From JAOUEA01 sp963821925 (GTDB lineage: Bacteria > Actinomycetota > UBA4738 > HRBIN12), in the NCBI GenBank assembly GCA_963821925.1, contig CAWGFO010000009.1, positions 248,001 through 312,000 of the forward strand: a stretch of 64,000 bases of DNA, read 5' to 3'. Positions 26,237 to 35,742 of this stretch are shown in pieces. Position 1 is the first letter of the stretch, and every line of letters begins with the position of its first letter. The position numbers and the translations under genes were made by a program. The notes under the pieces are model-generated. The model saw only the letters and a list, made by a program, of their open reading frames with translations, was not told the DNA's origin and searched no databases.

Positions 26237-28440
26237 CCGCGCTCGTCGCCGCGCTCCTCCTCGCGGCCGCCACGGCGTTCGCGTTCGCGCGGGTGTTCGA
26301 GGACCATGCCTCGACGTACCGGATCCTCGTCGCGGGCCTCGTCTCGGCCCTGATCGCGTGCGCGCTCGAGCGACGCAACCTGGTGCTCGCGACGGTCACG
26401 AGCGCCGTGGCGCTCGTCTGGGCGATCGCGATCCTCGTCTTCCCGGAGACCCTCTGGCACGGCCTGCCGAGCCTGGACACCTTGAAGGCGATCGCCGACG
26501 GCGCGACCTTGGTGGGCGAACAGGCGCGCAACCAGGTGGCGCCGACGCCCCCCACCGACCCTCTGCTCCTGGCCTGCGTCACGGGGATCTGGGCGGCGGT
26601 CTTCTCGGCGCATGCGCTCGCCTTCCGCGCGGGGAGCCCGCTCCTGGCGCTCGTCCCGCCGCTCGCGCTGATCGCGTTCGCGGATTCGGTCCTCGAGGAC
26701 GTGATCCGTCCTCTCTACGGGGTCGCCTTCCTGATCGCGGCCCTGGCGGTGATCTTCGCCGACGGGCTGCGCCGCGTGCAGGGCTGGGGGCCCGTGTGGA
26801 CCGGCCCGGGGAAGGCCGCGCGGTTGCTGCCGAGCGCCGGCAGGGGCGCGCGGCGCGTCGCCGCCGCGGCCGTCGGTTTGGCGCTCGTGTCCCCCCTGTT
26901 GATCCCCGGCTTCGGGTCGCAGGCGATCCTGGACTTCAGCACCAGTTCGGACCGGGTTCGGATCGACCCGAACGTCTCGGTCCGCGCCCGTCTGACGGCC
27001 GGCGACGACATCGACCTGTTCACGGTGGAGTCATCGGCGCCGTCCTATTGGCGCATGGTCGCGCTCCCGAACTTCGACGGGTCGAAGTTCTCCCCGGACA
27101 CGACCGCCGAGACCCAAGGGCTCTCGGGCTACGCGGAGATCACCGGAGCCTCGGGGGCCGATCCGGCGGTCCTCGGCCAGGCCGCGCCCATCAAGCAGAC
27201 CTTCACGGCCCTGACCGACCTGGGCGACCTCTATCTCCCCATGGCCTATCCGCCGACCGAGCTGAGCATCGACCGCGACGTCGCGTGGGCCTCCGACACC
27301 GGCACCGCCAACCTGGAGGCTCCCCTGGACGAGGGCGACACGTACACGGTCACGTCCTACCTCGTGCAGCCGACGGCCGAGGAGCTGCGGGCCGACGACC
27401 CCCTCGCGACGGCCCAGGACCCCCGGTACCTCGCGTTGCCCTCGGACACGAGGGCCGAGCTCTCGCCACTGGCTCAGGAGTGGACGGTCGGCGATACGAC
27501 GTCCTACGACAAGATCATCGCGATCCTCGACCACCTCGACGGTGGCGACTACTCGTATAGCGTGAACGTCCCTGTGTCCATGAGCCTGATGCAGTTCCTC
27601 ACCGAGACCAGGACGGGGTTCTGCCAGCAGTTCGCGACCGCGATGGCCGCGATGCTCCGTTCCCTCGGTATCCCGGCGCGCGTCGCGGTCGGGTTCACCC
27701 GGGGCGAGTACGAGAAGGATCGCGGACTGTACACGGTCTCGTCCCACGACGCCCACACCTGGGTCGAGGTGAAGTTCCCCACGTACGGCTGGCTCCCCTT
27801 CGAGCCGACCCCTGGCATCACGAACCCGACCGTGTCCGCGTATCAGCCCGGGCCGGTCGACGAACCGACGCCGGGGTGCCGCGGGGCGAGATGTGGTGGG
27901 ACGTCGGAGCAGCCGGGGAAGAACGTGCACCAAACACAACAGCTGTTCGACGCCCCCCGGAACGCCGGTGGTGCCCCCCTCCCGCCGATCCCCTCCGTCA
28001 CCGTCCCTGCCCCCTCCCCGTGGACGCCGCAGCGGCTGCTGTGGATCGCGGTCGGGCTCGTCGCGCTGGCGCTCCTCTCGGTCCCGCCGTTCAGAGCCTG
28101 GCGTCGTCGTCGCCGGCTCCGCCGCGCGAGGCACGATCCGCGCCAGCTGATCCTGGCGACCTACGACGTGTTCACCGAGCGGGCCGGCGAGCTGGGGTTC
28201 GTGCGGCAGCGGGGTGAGACGATCGACGAGTACCGGGCCCGCGTGGCCGCTTCCGGGCGGCTCCGCGACGGCCATCTGGACCGGCTCACCCGGGTCGCGT
28301 CGGGCGCCGCCTACTCTCCGCGCGCGCCGGGCGACGAGGATGCCCGGGCCGCCTCCGAGGACGCGTCACAGGCGTTGAAGGAGCTCAGGAAGGGCACGAG
28401 CTTCAGCCAGCGCGTGACCGGTGCCTACCGGCGCGTCTGA
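26194..28440 (+). CDS. TgpA-like membrane transglutaminase-domain protein
   Basis: A 748-residue protein with about seven N-terminal membrane helices (residues 10-235), an extracytoplasmic region, a transglutaminase-like core with Cys477 (TGFCQQFATAMAAMLRSLG) and His521 (SSHDAHTWVEV), and WLPFEPTPG where the third residue is Glu rather than the commoner Asp. A final helix (about 610-632) and a basic cytoplasmic DUF4129-like tail follow. The ATG at 26194 is chosen for AAGGA four bases upstream. Together with moxR and DUF58 it forms an operon thought to act on the cell surface; the substrate is unknown. Confidence 0.9.
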   Translation: MARTQGSPARTQRLTALVAALLLAAATAFAFARVFEDHASTYRILVAGLVSALIACALERRNLVLATVTSAVALVWAIAILVFPETLWHGLPSLDTLKAIADGATLVGEQARNQVAPTPPTDPLLLACVTGIWAAVFSAHALAFRAGSPLLALVPPLALIAFADSVLEDVIRPLYGVAFLIAALAVIFADGLRRVQGWGPVWTGPGKAARLLPSAGRGARRVAAAAVGLALVSPLLIPGFGSQAILDFSTSSDRVRIDPNVSVRARLTAGDDIDLFTVESSAPSYWRMVALPNFDGSKFSPDTTAETQGLSGYAEITGASGADPAVLGQAAPIKQTFTALTDLGDLYLPMAYPPTELSIDRDVAWASDTGTANLEAPLDEGDTYTVTSYLVQPTAEELRADDPLATAQDPRYLALPSDTRAELSPLAQEWTVGDTTSYDKIIAILDHLDGGDYSYSVNVPVSMSLMQFLTETRTGFCQQFATAMAAMLRSLGIPARVAVGFTRGEYEKDRGLYTVSSHDAHTWVEVKFPTYGWLPFEPTPGITNPTVSAYQPGPVDEPTPGCRGARCGGTSEQPGKNVHQTQQLFDAPRNAGGAPLPPIPSVTVPAPSPWTPQRLLWIAVGLVALALLSVPPFRAWRRRRRLRRARHDPRQLILATYDVFTERAGELGFVRQRGETIDEYRARVAASGRLRDGHLDRLTRVASGAAYSPRAPGDEDARAASEDASQALKELRKGTSFSQRVTGAYRRV

Positions 28441-28444
28441 GCGA

Positions 28445-28927
28445 TCAGGAGCCGGTCGCCGTGTGCGCGGCGGCCTCGCGGAGGGCCCGGACGAACTTCT
28501 CGCGGTCCTCCTCGAACTGCCGAACGTTCGTGTGGACGCCGGTCGCGATGTCGTCGATCGCGACGAAGAAGGCCATCTGACCGTCCTTCAGCGCGTCCAT
28601 CACCTCGCCGTCGCGACGGCAGATCTTGAAGATCGATTGCCCGTCGGTGACGAGCTTGACCTCGGACAGGTGCCGGTCGAGACCGGCTTTCTTGTTCAGG
28701 AAGTCCCACGAGCGACGGACCCGCTGCAGCGACATCCCGCCGTCGAGCAGCGACTTCACCACGCGGAGCGCCACGAGGTCGCGGAAGGCGTAGAGCCGAG
28801 GGACGCCCGGCCGGCCGCCGGTCCCCTGGACCGTCGGCTGCACCAGGCCGATCTGATCCCAATAGCGGAGCTGGCGAGGCGTGCATCCGGTGAACTTGCA
28901 GGCCTGATGAGTGGTGAATCCCTCCAT
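28445..28927 (-). CDS. MerR-family transcriptional regulator
   Basis: A 160-residue protein with an N-terminal MerR winged helix-turn-helix: TTHQACKFTGCTPRQLRYWDQIGLV (as FTGCTPRQLRYW core, residues 10-28), then RLYAFRDLVALRVVKSLLDGGMSLQRVRR, and a C-terminal segment without obvious metal ligands. The ATG at 28925-28927 gives the compact family start. It is convergent with the transglutaminase gene, 4 bp apart. The ligand and targets are unknown; its place beside DUF3040 and the dcw region is common in actinobacteria. Confidence 0.88.
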   Translation of the reverse strand: MEGFTTHQACKFTGCTPRQLRYWDQIGLVQPTVQGTGGRPGVPRLYAFRDLVALRVVKSLLDGGMSLQRVRRSWDFLNKKAGLDRHLSEVKLVTDGQSIFKICRRDGEVMDALKDGQMAFFVAIDDIATGVHTNVRQFEEDREKFVRALREAAAHTATGS

Positions 28928-29017
28928 ACGGACGCGCGCCCTTTCGACGTTCCTCACACCAACGACTGGTCCAGGCACGGCCCCGGATCGAAGGGTCAAC
29001 CTCCGCTCGACGGTGAC

Positions 29018-29073
29018 GCACCCCCACAGGGGAAGGGGTGCCCGTTGTACCGCAGCCGTCGAGCAGGTGGCAA
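29018..29073 (-). promoter_or_regulatory. merR promoter and leader hairpin
   Basis: Minus strand -35 TTGCCA (29068-29073), 18-bp spacer, -10 TACAAC (29044-29049). A 7-bp perfect hairpin GCACCCC/GGGGTGC (29018-29041) lies at the start of the leader. Confidence 0.5.
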
Positions 29074-29144
29074 GCCGCGAGGTCACGACGGCCGCGAAAC
29101 CACCCGAACGGGCTAGCCGTCGACCCGGCCGTCGGCGCCGGCGC

Positions 29145-29519
29145 TCAGTCGGGGTTCGAGGGCGGCGCCGGCGGCCGCAGGCGCGCGGCGATCCGACCCA
29201 TGATCCCGTTGATCGAGAGCCGCCCGCCGGCCTGCATCGCGCGGATCTGGTCGCGCCCGAGCTGCCCGAGGTAGCGCGCGATCATCACCGCCGAGACGAC
29301 CATCACGACGAATCCGGCCACCGCGATCCAGACCGACACGACGAAGAGCAGCAGCAGCAGCACGCCGACGATGAAGGCCAGCCCGGCGAGCCTGATGCGC
29401 CGGGTCAGGTGCGTGTAGAGGTCGGTGCGGGCGACCTGCTCCACGAGCTTGGGGTCGTCCTCGGCCAGCCGTCGTTCGATCTCGTCGAGGATCTGTTGTT
29501 CGTGGTCGTTGAGCGGCAT
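29145..29519 (-). CDS. DUF3040 membrane protein
   Basis: A 124-residue protein starting MPLNDHEQQILDEIERRLAEDDP, the DUF3040 N-terminal signature, followed by two transmembrane helices (about residues 44-64 and 66-84: LAFIVGVLLLLLFVVSVW and AVAGFVVMVVSAVMIARYL). The family is specific to actinobacteria and usually lies near dinB and mraZ, as here; its function is unknown. GGAGG stands just before the ATG at 29517-29519. Confidence 0.9.
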   Translation of the reverse strand: MPLNDHEQQILDEIERRLAEDDPKLVEQVARTDLYTHLTRRIRLAGLAFIVGVLLLLLFVVSVWIAVAGFVVMVVSAVMIARYLGQLGRDQIRAMQAGGRLSINGIMGRIAARLRPPAPPSNPD

Positions 29520-29552
29520 GGGTCCTCCGGCCGGGGGGACAGCTGTCACACG

Positions 29553-29574
29553 ATTATAGGAACGGTTGCCGTTC
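29553..29574 (-). promoter_or_regulatory. DUF3040 promoter with a palindromic operator-like site
   Basis: A perfect -10 TATAAT (29553-29558, minus strand) is directly adjoined upstream by the inverted repeat GAACGG-TTG-CCGTTC (29560-29574), in the spacer between -10 and -35. A protein bound here would block RNA polymerase. Half-sites contain GAAC/GTTC but the spacing does not fit a LexA box. Confidence 0.5.
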
Positions 29575-29612
29575 GTTCGGAACCCACAGAGCCCAAGTTG
29601 CCGGCGCGTCGC

Positions 29613-30791
29613 TCATCGGCGCCGGTCGCGGTCCAGGAGGGAGGCCGGTCCGGCCGCGCCGCGTCCGAAGCGCGCCTCGATCCGGTCCACCGCGCGCTCG
29701 ACGTCTCCCCAGCGCTCTCCCCGGAGCAGGGCCAGCTGCTCCGCGGCCCCCTGGACGAGTCCCGAGGCCTGCACGCCGAGCAGCCGGACCCGCCGGCGTT
29801 GCCCCGGAAGCGCCCGGTAGAGCTCGGCGACCACGCGGTACAGGTCGGCACCCACGTCGGTCGCGTCGGGGAGCGTCCGGGCCCGTGTGAGCGTCGTGAA
29901 GGTCGCGAGCCGGACCTTCAGGGTCACGGTCCGGGCGCGGTAGCCATCGGCCCGCAGACGCGACGCCACGCGCCCGGAGAGGGCCAGGAGCTCGCGGAGG
30001 ATGGTCTCCTCGTCGTCGATGTCGCGTTCGAAGGTCTCCTCGTGACCGATCGACTTGGGCGCCTCGTAGGGAACGACGTCGCGGTCGTCGATCCCGTGGG
30101 CGAGCTGGGCCAGGTGGCGGGCGCTCTGCTCGCCGAGGAGCCGGGTGAGGATCGACTCGGGCGTGCGGCCCAGGTCGCCGATCGTGCGGATCGCGAGGCG
30201 CCCGAGCACCTGGCCGGTCTTCTCCCCCACCCCCCACAGGCGCCCCACCGGCAGCGGTTCGAGGTAGGCCATCACCCCGTCGGCCGGCACGACCAGCAGG
30301 CCGTCGGGCTTGCATCCGTCGGAGGCGAGCTTGGCCACGAACTTCGTCGACGCCACGCCCACCGAGCACGTCACGCCGACCTCGCGCTCGACGTCGGCCC
30401 GGATCTTCGCCCCGATCGCCGACGGCGGCCCGAACAAGGAGGTTGCCCCGCCCACGTCCAGGAAGGCCTCGTCGAGCGAGATCGGCTCCACGAGCGGCGT
30501 ATGGGCGAGCAAGATCTCCCGGAACCGGTTCGAGTGCGCCCGGTAGGCGGCGAAGTCGGCGGGCAGGAAGACCGCGTCGGGGCAGAGGCGCTTCGCGCGC
30601 ATGCCCGGCATCGCAGAGTGGATCCCGTACCGGCGGGCCTCGTACGAGGCGCTCGCGACCACGCCCCGGGGTCCGGCGCCGCCGACGACGACCGGCTTGC
30701 CGCGGAGCGACGGGTCCTTCAGCACCTCGACCGAGGCGTAGAAGGCGTCGAGGTCGACGTGGAGGATCGGCTCAGGCGGCCGTGCGGTCAC
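29613..30791 (-). CDS. dinB: Y-family DNA polymerase IV
   Basis: Error-prone translesion polymerase. The 392-residue protein has LHVDLDAFYASVE with the first catalytic Asp, VVGGAGPRGVVASASYEARRYGI, the active-site SLDEAFLDV, the helix-hairpin-helix region (LPVGRLWGVGEKTGQVL) and the little-finger domain. The GTG at 30789-30791 overlaps the MFS gene by 20 bp, so dinB is the last gene of the LexA-boxed operon. It lacks an obvious C-terminal beta-clamp peptide in the final residues, which are Arg-rich. Confidence 0.93.
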   Translation of the reverse strand: MTARPPEPILHVDLDAFYASVEVLKDPSLRGKPVVVGGAGPRGVVASASYEARRYGIHSAMPGMRAKRLCPDAVFLPADFAAYRAHSNRFREILLAHTPLVEPISLDEAFLDVGGATSLFGPPSAIGAKIRADVEREVGVTCSVGVASTKFVAKLASDGCKPDGLLVVPADGVMAYLEPLPVGRLWGVGEKTGQVLGRLAIRTIGDLGRTPESILTRLLGEQSARHLAQLAHGIDDRDVVPYEAPKSIGHEETFERDIDDEETILRELLALSGRVASRLRADGYRARTVTLKVRLATFTTLTRARTLPDATDVGADLYRVVAELYRALPGQRRRVRLLGVQASGLVQGAAEQLALLRGERWGDVERAVDRIEARFGRGAAGPASLLDRDRRR

Positions 30792-32079
30792 GGGCGGCCT
30801 CCGTGGTGGACCGGGCCACCGCGCGCAGCCCCATCGCGCCAATCGCCGTGAGGACGGCGCCCGAGGCCACCAGCGTGGGCTGGACGGCCACGATCCCGCC
30901 GAAGGCGAGCAGGGCGAGCGAGCTCGCGAGCCCGGCCGTCTCCTGGAGCGCGACGAACACGCTCGTGACACGCCCGCGCTGGTCCTCGGGGATCACGCGC
31001 TGGATCAGGGCGAGGAGCGGCGGGAAGAACAGCGCGAACCCGACCCCGGAGGCCGCGCTCGCCACGAGCGCCACCGGGTAGCGGCCGACCGCGGTGTAGA
31101 CGACGATGCCCGCGCCCACGAGCACGACGCCCGCGCAGACCATCCGCGCCTCGTGGCCAGCGGTGTTGCGGGCGCGCGTGATCGCGATCGCCCCGGCGAG
31201 GGCGCCCAGCCCGTGGGCGCCCCACAGGTACAGCAGGGCGTTCCCCTGCCGCAGCAGGACGTCGCGCACGAACAGCGGCTCCAGCACGAAGAAGACGTTC
31301 ACGAGGGTCCATCCGGCCACCGTGACGATCAGCAGGATCCGCAAGGTCGGGTGGTGCCAGGCCGTCCGCGCGCCTCGGCGCAGGTCGGCGAACGACACGC
31401 CGGGGCGCTCGCCGTGCTGCCGCACGTCGGGGACCATCAGCATGCAGAGCACCGGGAGCAGGGCCGCCCCGGCCGCCGCCGCATAGACCGCGTCGGCCTT
31501 CCAGGCCTCCAGGAGCCAGCCGCCCGCGAGCGAGCCCACGACCAAAGCCAGCTGGAACGCGGTGGCGAGGGTGCCGTTCGCCCGAACGAGCCGGTCCTCC
31601 GGCACGAGGAGCGAGGTCAGCGCCGAGCGAGCGGGCTCGATCGTCGCGAACGCGCCGCCGACCACGAACGCGGCCGCCCAGATCCACGGGAGCGAGGGCG
31701 CCGCGAACGCGACCGGGATCGCGGCGAACTGCATCGAGTATCCGATCACGGCCGTCCACTTCGGGCTCCAGCGGTCGACCACGAGGCCCTGCAGCAGCGA
31801 TCCCAAGATGAACGGGACGGAGAGCGCCGCGCCGAGGACCGCCATCTCCGACGAGGTGGCGTGGAACCGGTTCGTCGCCTCGGCGAACATCGTGCCGAAC
31901 GTGGCCCAGAACGCGAGGCTCGAGAAGCCCTGGGCGAGCACCACCCACCGGAATGGACCAGCCATGGTCCCGGGCGAGCCGGGCATCGCCTCGCCCTGCG
32001 CCACGAACGGCGCGCCGACGAACGGTGATTCCCTGGTGTCGGGGTCGGTGATGCCCTCGTCGTCGGGTCGGTCCGTCAC
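30772..32079 (-). CDS. MFS transporter
   Basis: A 435-residue protein with about twelve membrane helices from residue 42, and the major facilitator motif A-like loop VVDRWSPKWTAVIGYSMQ after helix 2; the second half has PEDQRGRVTSVFVALQE. The pattern fits the MFS_3/enterobactin-exporter-like group of drug or metabolite exporters. The GTG start follows GGAGGCAGG. It sits between dnaE2 and dinB, an unusual place for a transporter, and should share their DNA-damage control. The substrate is unknown. Confidence 0.88.
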   Translation of the reverse strand: MTDRPDDEGITDPDTRESPFVGAPFVAQGEAMPGSPGTMAGPFRWVVLAQGFSSLAFWATFGTMFAEATNRFHATSSEMAVLGAALSVPFILGSLLQGLVVDRWSPKWTAVIGYSMQFAAIPVAFAAPSLPWIWAAAFVVGGAFATIEPARSALTSLLVPEDRLVRANGTLATAFQLALVVGSLAGGWLLEAWKADAVYAAAAGAALLPVLCMLMVPDVRQHGERPGVSFADLRRGARTAWHHPTLRILLIVTVAGWTLVNVFFVLEPLFVRDVLLRQGNALLYLWGAHGLGALAGAIAITRARNTAGHEARMVCAGVVLVGAGIVVYTAVGRYPVALVASAASGVGFALFFPPLLALIQRVIPEDQRGRVTSVFVALQETAGLASSLALLAFGGIVAVQPTLVASGAVLTAIGAMGLRAVARSTTEAARDRTAA

Positions 32080-32097
32080 CCTGCCTCCGAGATCGGC

Positions 32098-35000
32098 TCA
32101 TCCGGCGGAGCCTCCGCTCGCGTGCCACAGCCTGCGGGGCGGGGTGGCGTGCCCCTCCCGCGTGGCGCTCCCGATGCCCGCCCCCTCGTCGAGCGCCTCA
32201 CGCAGCTCCCCGCGGCCGCGGGCCCGGTGCAGCGCGGTGAGGTCCCAGACCTCCTCGGCGATGATACTGACCCCCTTCACCCCGGTGCGCCGGAGCTCCC
32301 CCCACACGGCCAGTGCGTACCCGTGGAAGACGGTCTTCGCCACCTTGGGCTGCACCGACTCGAACACGGTGACCTCGATGGGCCCGGTCGCGTCGTCGAG
32401 CGTGAGGAAGATGATCCGCTGACCGCTGCGGATCGCCGGCGTCTGCGAGGCTACCTTCACCCCCGCCACCATCACCTTCGTCCCGCCGCGCAGCGAGCCG
32501 AGGTCCTTCGTGCGCGTGACGCCCAGATCGGCTAGGAGCGGCTCGAAGAAGCTCACGATGTGCCGGCTCGCGTCCATCCCCAGCACCTCGAGCTCAGCGC
32601 GCACGACCTCGGCGTCGGAGTAGTCCTTGAACGCGTGCGTCGGCGCGGCCGCGTCGGAGAGCGTCAGCTGGTCGCCTTCCCGCGGCGCCTCGGCGGTCAT
32701 CGCCGTGTAGACGCGGTTCCGCCGGTTCTCCTCTCCCAGCGCGTCGAACGCCCCCGCATGCGCGAGCGCCTCGGTGACCGGCCGGCTGACGACGGCGCGT
32801 CGCATGAAGTCCCCCACGTCGGTGAACGCCCGATCGGCGCGCGCCCGCAGGATCGACCGGATCTCCGCATCCGAGATCCCGTGGACGTCCTTGAGGGCGA
32901 GGCGGACCCCGAAGCGTTGGGGTGGGAACCGTTGCGGTCGGGCCGCCCCCGAGCGCTGCGCTCGCTGCGCTCGTCGACGCTCGGGGGGCCCTCCCTCCGG
33001 TCCCACCTCCTCCACCACGTAGTCCGATTCGCTGACGTTGACGTCGAGCGGGAGGATCTCGATGTCGTGGTGTCTCGCGTCTTCGAGGATGAGTCTTCGG
33101 GGATACATACCCGGGTCGTGGGTCAGCAGGCCGGCGACGAGGTGAGCCGGGTAGTGGGCTTTGAGGTACGCCGACTGGTAGGTCGGGACGGCGAAGGCGG
33201 CGGCGTGGGCCTTGCAGAAGCCGAAGCTCGCGAACTGGGCGACGGCGTGCCAGATCTGCTCGGCGGCGGCTCGGTCGACCCCCCGTTCGACGGTCTTGGC
33301 GAGGAAGTCAGCGCGCAGCGACGGGAGCAGGTCGTCGTCGTCGAGGTGGCGGCGGACGTGATCGGCGTAGGTCTCGGTGTAGCCGGCGAGCGCGGCGAGG
33401 GTCCGGATCACCTGCTCGTGGAAGACGATCACCCCGTGGGTCTCCTGCAGCGGCTCGCGCAGGCCCGGGTGGATGTAGCGGGGGGGCTCCATCCCGGCGC
33501 GGCGTCGCAGGTAGGGCACGATCATGTCTGACTTCACGGGGCCGGGGCGGAACAGCGAGATGTCGACGATCAGGTCCTCCCAGCGGGTGGGCTGGAGCTT
33601 CTGGAGGAGCTCGCGCTGGCCGGGCGACTCGATCTGGAAGCAGCCGAGGGTGTCGGAGCGCCGGATCAGCTCGAAGGTGGGCTCGTCGTCGAGCGGGATC
33701 CGGTCGAGGTCGACCTTCTCGCCGGTGGTGCGCGCGATCTCGCCCAGGGCGTGGCGCATCGAGCTGAGCATGCGCACGCCGAGGACATCGAGCTTGAGGT
33801 AGCCAAGCAGCTCGACGTCGTCCTTGTCGGCCTGGATCATGCGGTGGCCGTTCGCGCTGCGCTCCAACGGAACCCGTTCGACCAGATCGTGGCTGGCCAG
33901 CACGATGCCGCACGGATGTAGCGCGATGTGCCGCGGGAACCCCGCGATCCGCTCGGCCACCGAGAACAGCAGCTCGAGCTGCTCGAACCGCAGGTTGATG
34001 CCCTGCAGCTCGGGCAGGCGGTCCATCGCCTCGCGCAGGTGCCGCGCCGAGATGTGCGGGAACGAGGTCGCGATCATGCCCAGCTCGACCTCGGGCAGCG
34101 CGAGCGCCTTGCCCACCTCCCGGATCGCCGAGCGCGCGCGGTAGGTGTCGATCATCGCGACGCATCCCGCGCGCTCGGTGCCGTGGCGGGACAGGATCAT
34201 GTCGTAGACGTCCTCGCGCCGAGCCGATTCAACGTCGATGTCGATGTCGGGAAGGTCCGTGCGCATCGGGTTCATGAACCGCTCGAACGACAGGTCGTGG
34301 CGCAGCGCGTCGACGTCGGAGATGCCGGTCAGGTAGCAGACGAGTGAGCCCGCGGCGCTCCCCCGGCACGCGGCCCGGATCCCCATCGCCTTCACGTCGG
34401 CCACGATGTCGGCCACGGTCAGGAAGTACGCCGCGAACCCCATGCGCCGGATCATCGAGAGCTCGTGGTGCAGCCGTTCGCGCAGGCGCTCGTCCTCGGT
34501 CACCTCCCGTTCGCGGACACCGCGCCAGCAGCGCTCGGCCAGCAGGGCGTCGGCGCTGCGGCCCGCCGGCGTCGGGAAGTCCGGGAAGTAGATCCGGTCC
34601 AGCCCCAGATCGAACGAGCACATCCCCGCGATCTCGCGCGTCATGTCGGCGAGGTCGGAGCGCTCGTGGAACAACGCCCGCATCTGGGTGGCCGGCTTCA
34701 GCCAGCCCTCGGCGTTGCGGCGGGTGATGTTGGTGTCGGCGACCGGCACGATGCGCCGCATACACTCCAGGGCGTCGGCGACGAAGGCGTCGCCCGGCTC
34801 GAGGTAGCGCACCGGGTTGGTGGCGACCGCGCGAACGCCCGCCCGGTTGGCCAGGCGCAGCAGGGCGCGAGCTTCCTCGGCGGAGCCGCGCTCGACCCGG
34901 TGCTCCACGCCCACGAACAGCCGCTCGGGCCCGAAGGCCTGGCGGAACGGATCCAGCAGACGCGCGCCCGCGTCGACCCGGCCGGCGATCGCGGCGCGAC

Positions 35001-35427
35001 CCGGGTGCGATCGGGGTCCCGCGATCGCGACGAGGCCCGCCGCGTGCGCGCAGATCTGGGCGGGATCGAGCCAGGGATCGCCGCGCTCACCCAGCATGTG
35101 AGCGTCGGTGAGCAGGCGGCACAGGTTCGCGTAGCCGGCGTCGTCGAGCGCGAGGAGCACGACGTGGGCGTCCCCTTCGTGCCCCCGCCCACCCGGCGGG
35201 CTCGGCGCCCGGACCGTGACCGAGGCGCCCAGGATCGGCGCGATGCCCTCGTTCGCGCACGCCCGCACGAACCGGGCGGCGCCGTAGAGGCCGTCGCGGT
35301 CGGTCACCGCGACGGCGCCCATCCCGAGCGCGGCGGCGCGCCGAGCGAGCTGCTCGGGCGTGAAGGCGCCCTCCTTCAGCGAGAAGCACGACCGGACGTC
35401 GAGGTGGACGAAGGGGGCGTCGCGCAT
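32098..35427 (-). CDS. dnaE2: Error-prone DNA polymerase III alpha subunit DnaE2 (ImuC)
   Basis: Mutagenic replicative-type polymerase induced by DNA damage. The 1109-residue protein has an N-terminal PHP domain (VHLDVRSCFSLKEGAF, VTDRDGLYGAARF), the polymerase core with RGSAAGSLVCYLTGI and the catalytic DLPDIDIDVES, the fingers and HhH region, and an OB fold near the end. The ATG at 35425-35427 matches the DnaE2 start. At about 32946-32987 an Arg/Ala-rich insert coded by a palindrome interrupts the region before the HhH domain. It follows the DUF6504 gene under a LexA box; an imuA' gene is not in the window. Confidence 0.94.
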   Translation of the reverse strand: MRDAPFVHLDVRSCFSLKEGAFTPEQLARRAAALGMGAVAVTDRDGLYGAARFVRACANEGIAPILGASVTVRAPSPPGGRGHEGDAHVVLLALDDAGYANLCRLLTDAHMLGERGDPWLDPAQICAHAAGLVAIAGPRSHPGRAAIAGRVDAGARLLDPFRQAFGPERLFVGVEHRVERGSAEEARALLRLANRAGVRAVATNPVRYLEPGDAFVADALECMRRIVPVADTNITRRNAEGWLKPATQMRALFHERSDLADMTREIAGMCSFDLGLDRIYFPDFPTPAGRSADALLAERCWRGVREREVTEDERLRERLHHELSMIRRMGFAAYFLTVADIVADVKAMGIRAACRGSAAGSLVCYLTGISDVDALRHDLSFERFMNPMRTDLPDIDIDVESARREDVYDMILSRHGTERAGCVAMIDTYRARSAIREVGKALALPEVELGMIATSFPHISARHLREAMDRLPELQGINLRFEQLELLFSVAERIAGFPRHIALHPCGIVLASHDLVERVPLERSANGHRMIQADKDDVELLGYLKLDVLGVRMLSSMRHALGEIARTTGEKVDLDRIPLDDEPTFELIRRSDTLGCFQIESPGQRELLQKLQPTRWEDLIVDISLFRPGPVKSDMIVPYLRRRAGMEPPRYIHPGLREPLQETHGVIVFHEQVIRTLAALAGYTETYADHVRRHLDDDDLLPSLRADFLAKTVERGVDRAAAEQIWHAVAQFASFGFCKAHAAAFAVPTYQSAYLKAHYPAHLVAGLLTHDPGMYPRRLILEDARHHDIEILPLDVNVSESDYVVEEVGPEGGPPERRRAQRAQRSGAARPQRFPPQRFGVRLALKDVHGISDAEIRSILRARADRAFTDVGDFMRRAVVSRPVTEALAHAGAFDALGEENRRNRVYTAMTAEAPREGDQLTLSDAAAPTHAFKDYSDAEVVRAELEVLGMDASRHIVSFFEPLLADLGVTRTKDLGSLRGGTKVMVAGVKVASQTPAIRSGQRIIFLTLDDATGPIEVTVFESVQPKVAKTVFHGYALAVWGELRRTGVKGVSIIAEEVWDLTALHRARGRGELREALDEGAGIGSATREGHATPPRRLWHASGGSAG
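32946..32987. repeat. Palindromic insert inside dnaE2
   Basis: A 10-bp inverted repeat CCCCCGAGCG/CGCTCGGGGG encloses CTGCGCTCGCTGCGCTCG-type short repeats. It looks like the REP-like GCTGCGCTCG elements of GC-rich genomes and is read through in frame, giving an Arg/Ala/Gln-rich stretch (ERRRAQRAQRSGAA). Confidence 0.55.
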
Positions 35428-35450
35428 CGGCTCGGCTCGCTCCGTGGCGC

Positions 35451-35696
35451 TCAGTCCCAGAGCCGTTCCATGTGCCACCGGTCGCGCTGGCGGTCGAAGT
35501 ACAGGTCCCAGACCGCGCCGCCGCGGGCCTCGACCCGCCAGTACTCGCGGTCGCGGCCGTCGGACCACCACCGGCCCTCGATCCGCCACTTCCCGATCAC
35601 GTCGGCAACCTCGTAGCGCCGCCCCCGCCATTCGAACGCCGACGGGATCCCGGTGTCGCGCTCGACCCGGATCTCCTCGTCGAACCGCTTCGTCAT
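35451..35696 (-). CDS. DUF6504 family protein, SOS operon leader gene
   Basis: An 81-residue protein starting MTKRFDEEIRVERDTGIPSAF with FEWRGRRYEVADVIGKWRIEGRWW, and REYWRVEARGGAVWDLYFDRQ. This small actinobacterial family typically precedes dnaE2/imuB genes; its role is unknown. The ATG at 35694-35696 is the start because the LexA box and promoter lie just upstream. It ends 23 bp before dnaE2. Confidence 0.8.
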   Translation of the reverse strand: MTKRFDEEIRVERDTGIPSAFEWRGRRYEVADVIGKWRIEGRWWSDGRDREYWRVEARGGAVWDLYFDRQRDRWHMERLWD

Positions 35697-35742
35697 GGCG
35701 ATGACCTGCTCCGAACCGTGATGGGGATCACTGTCTCGAACA

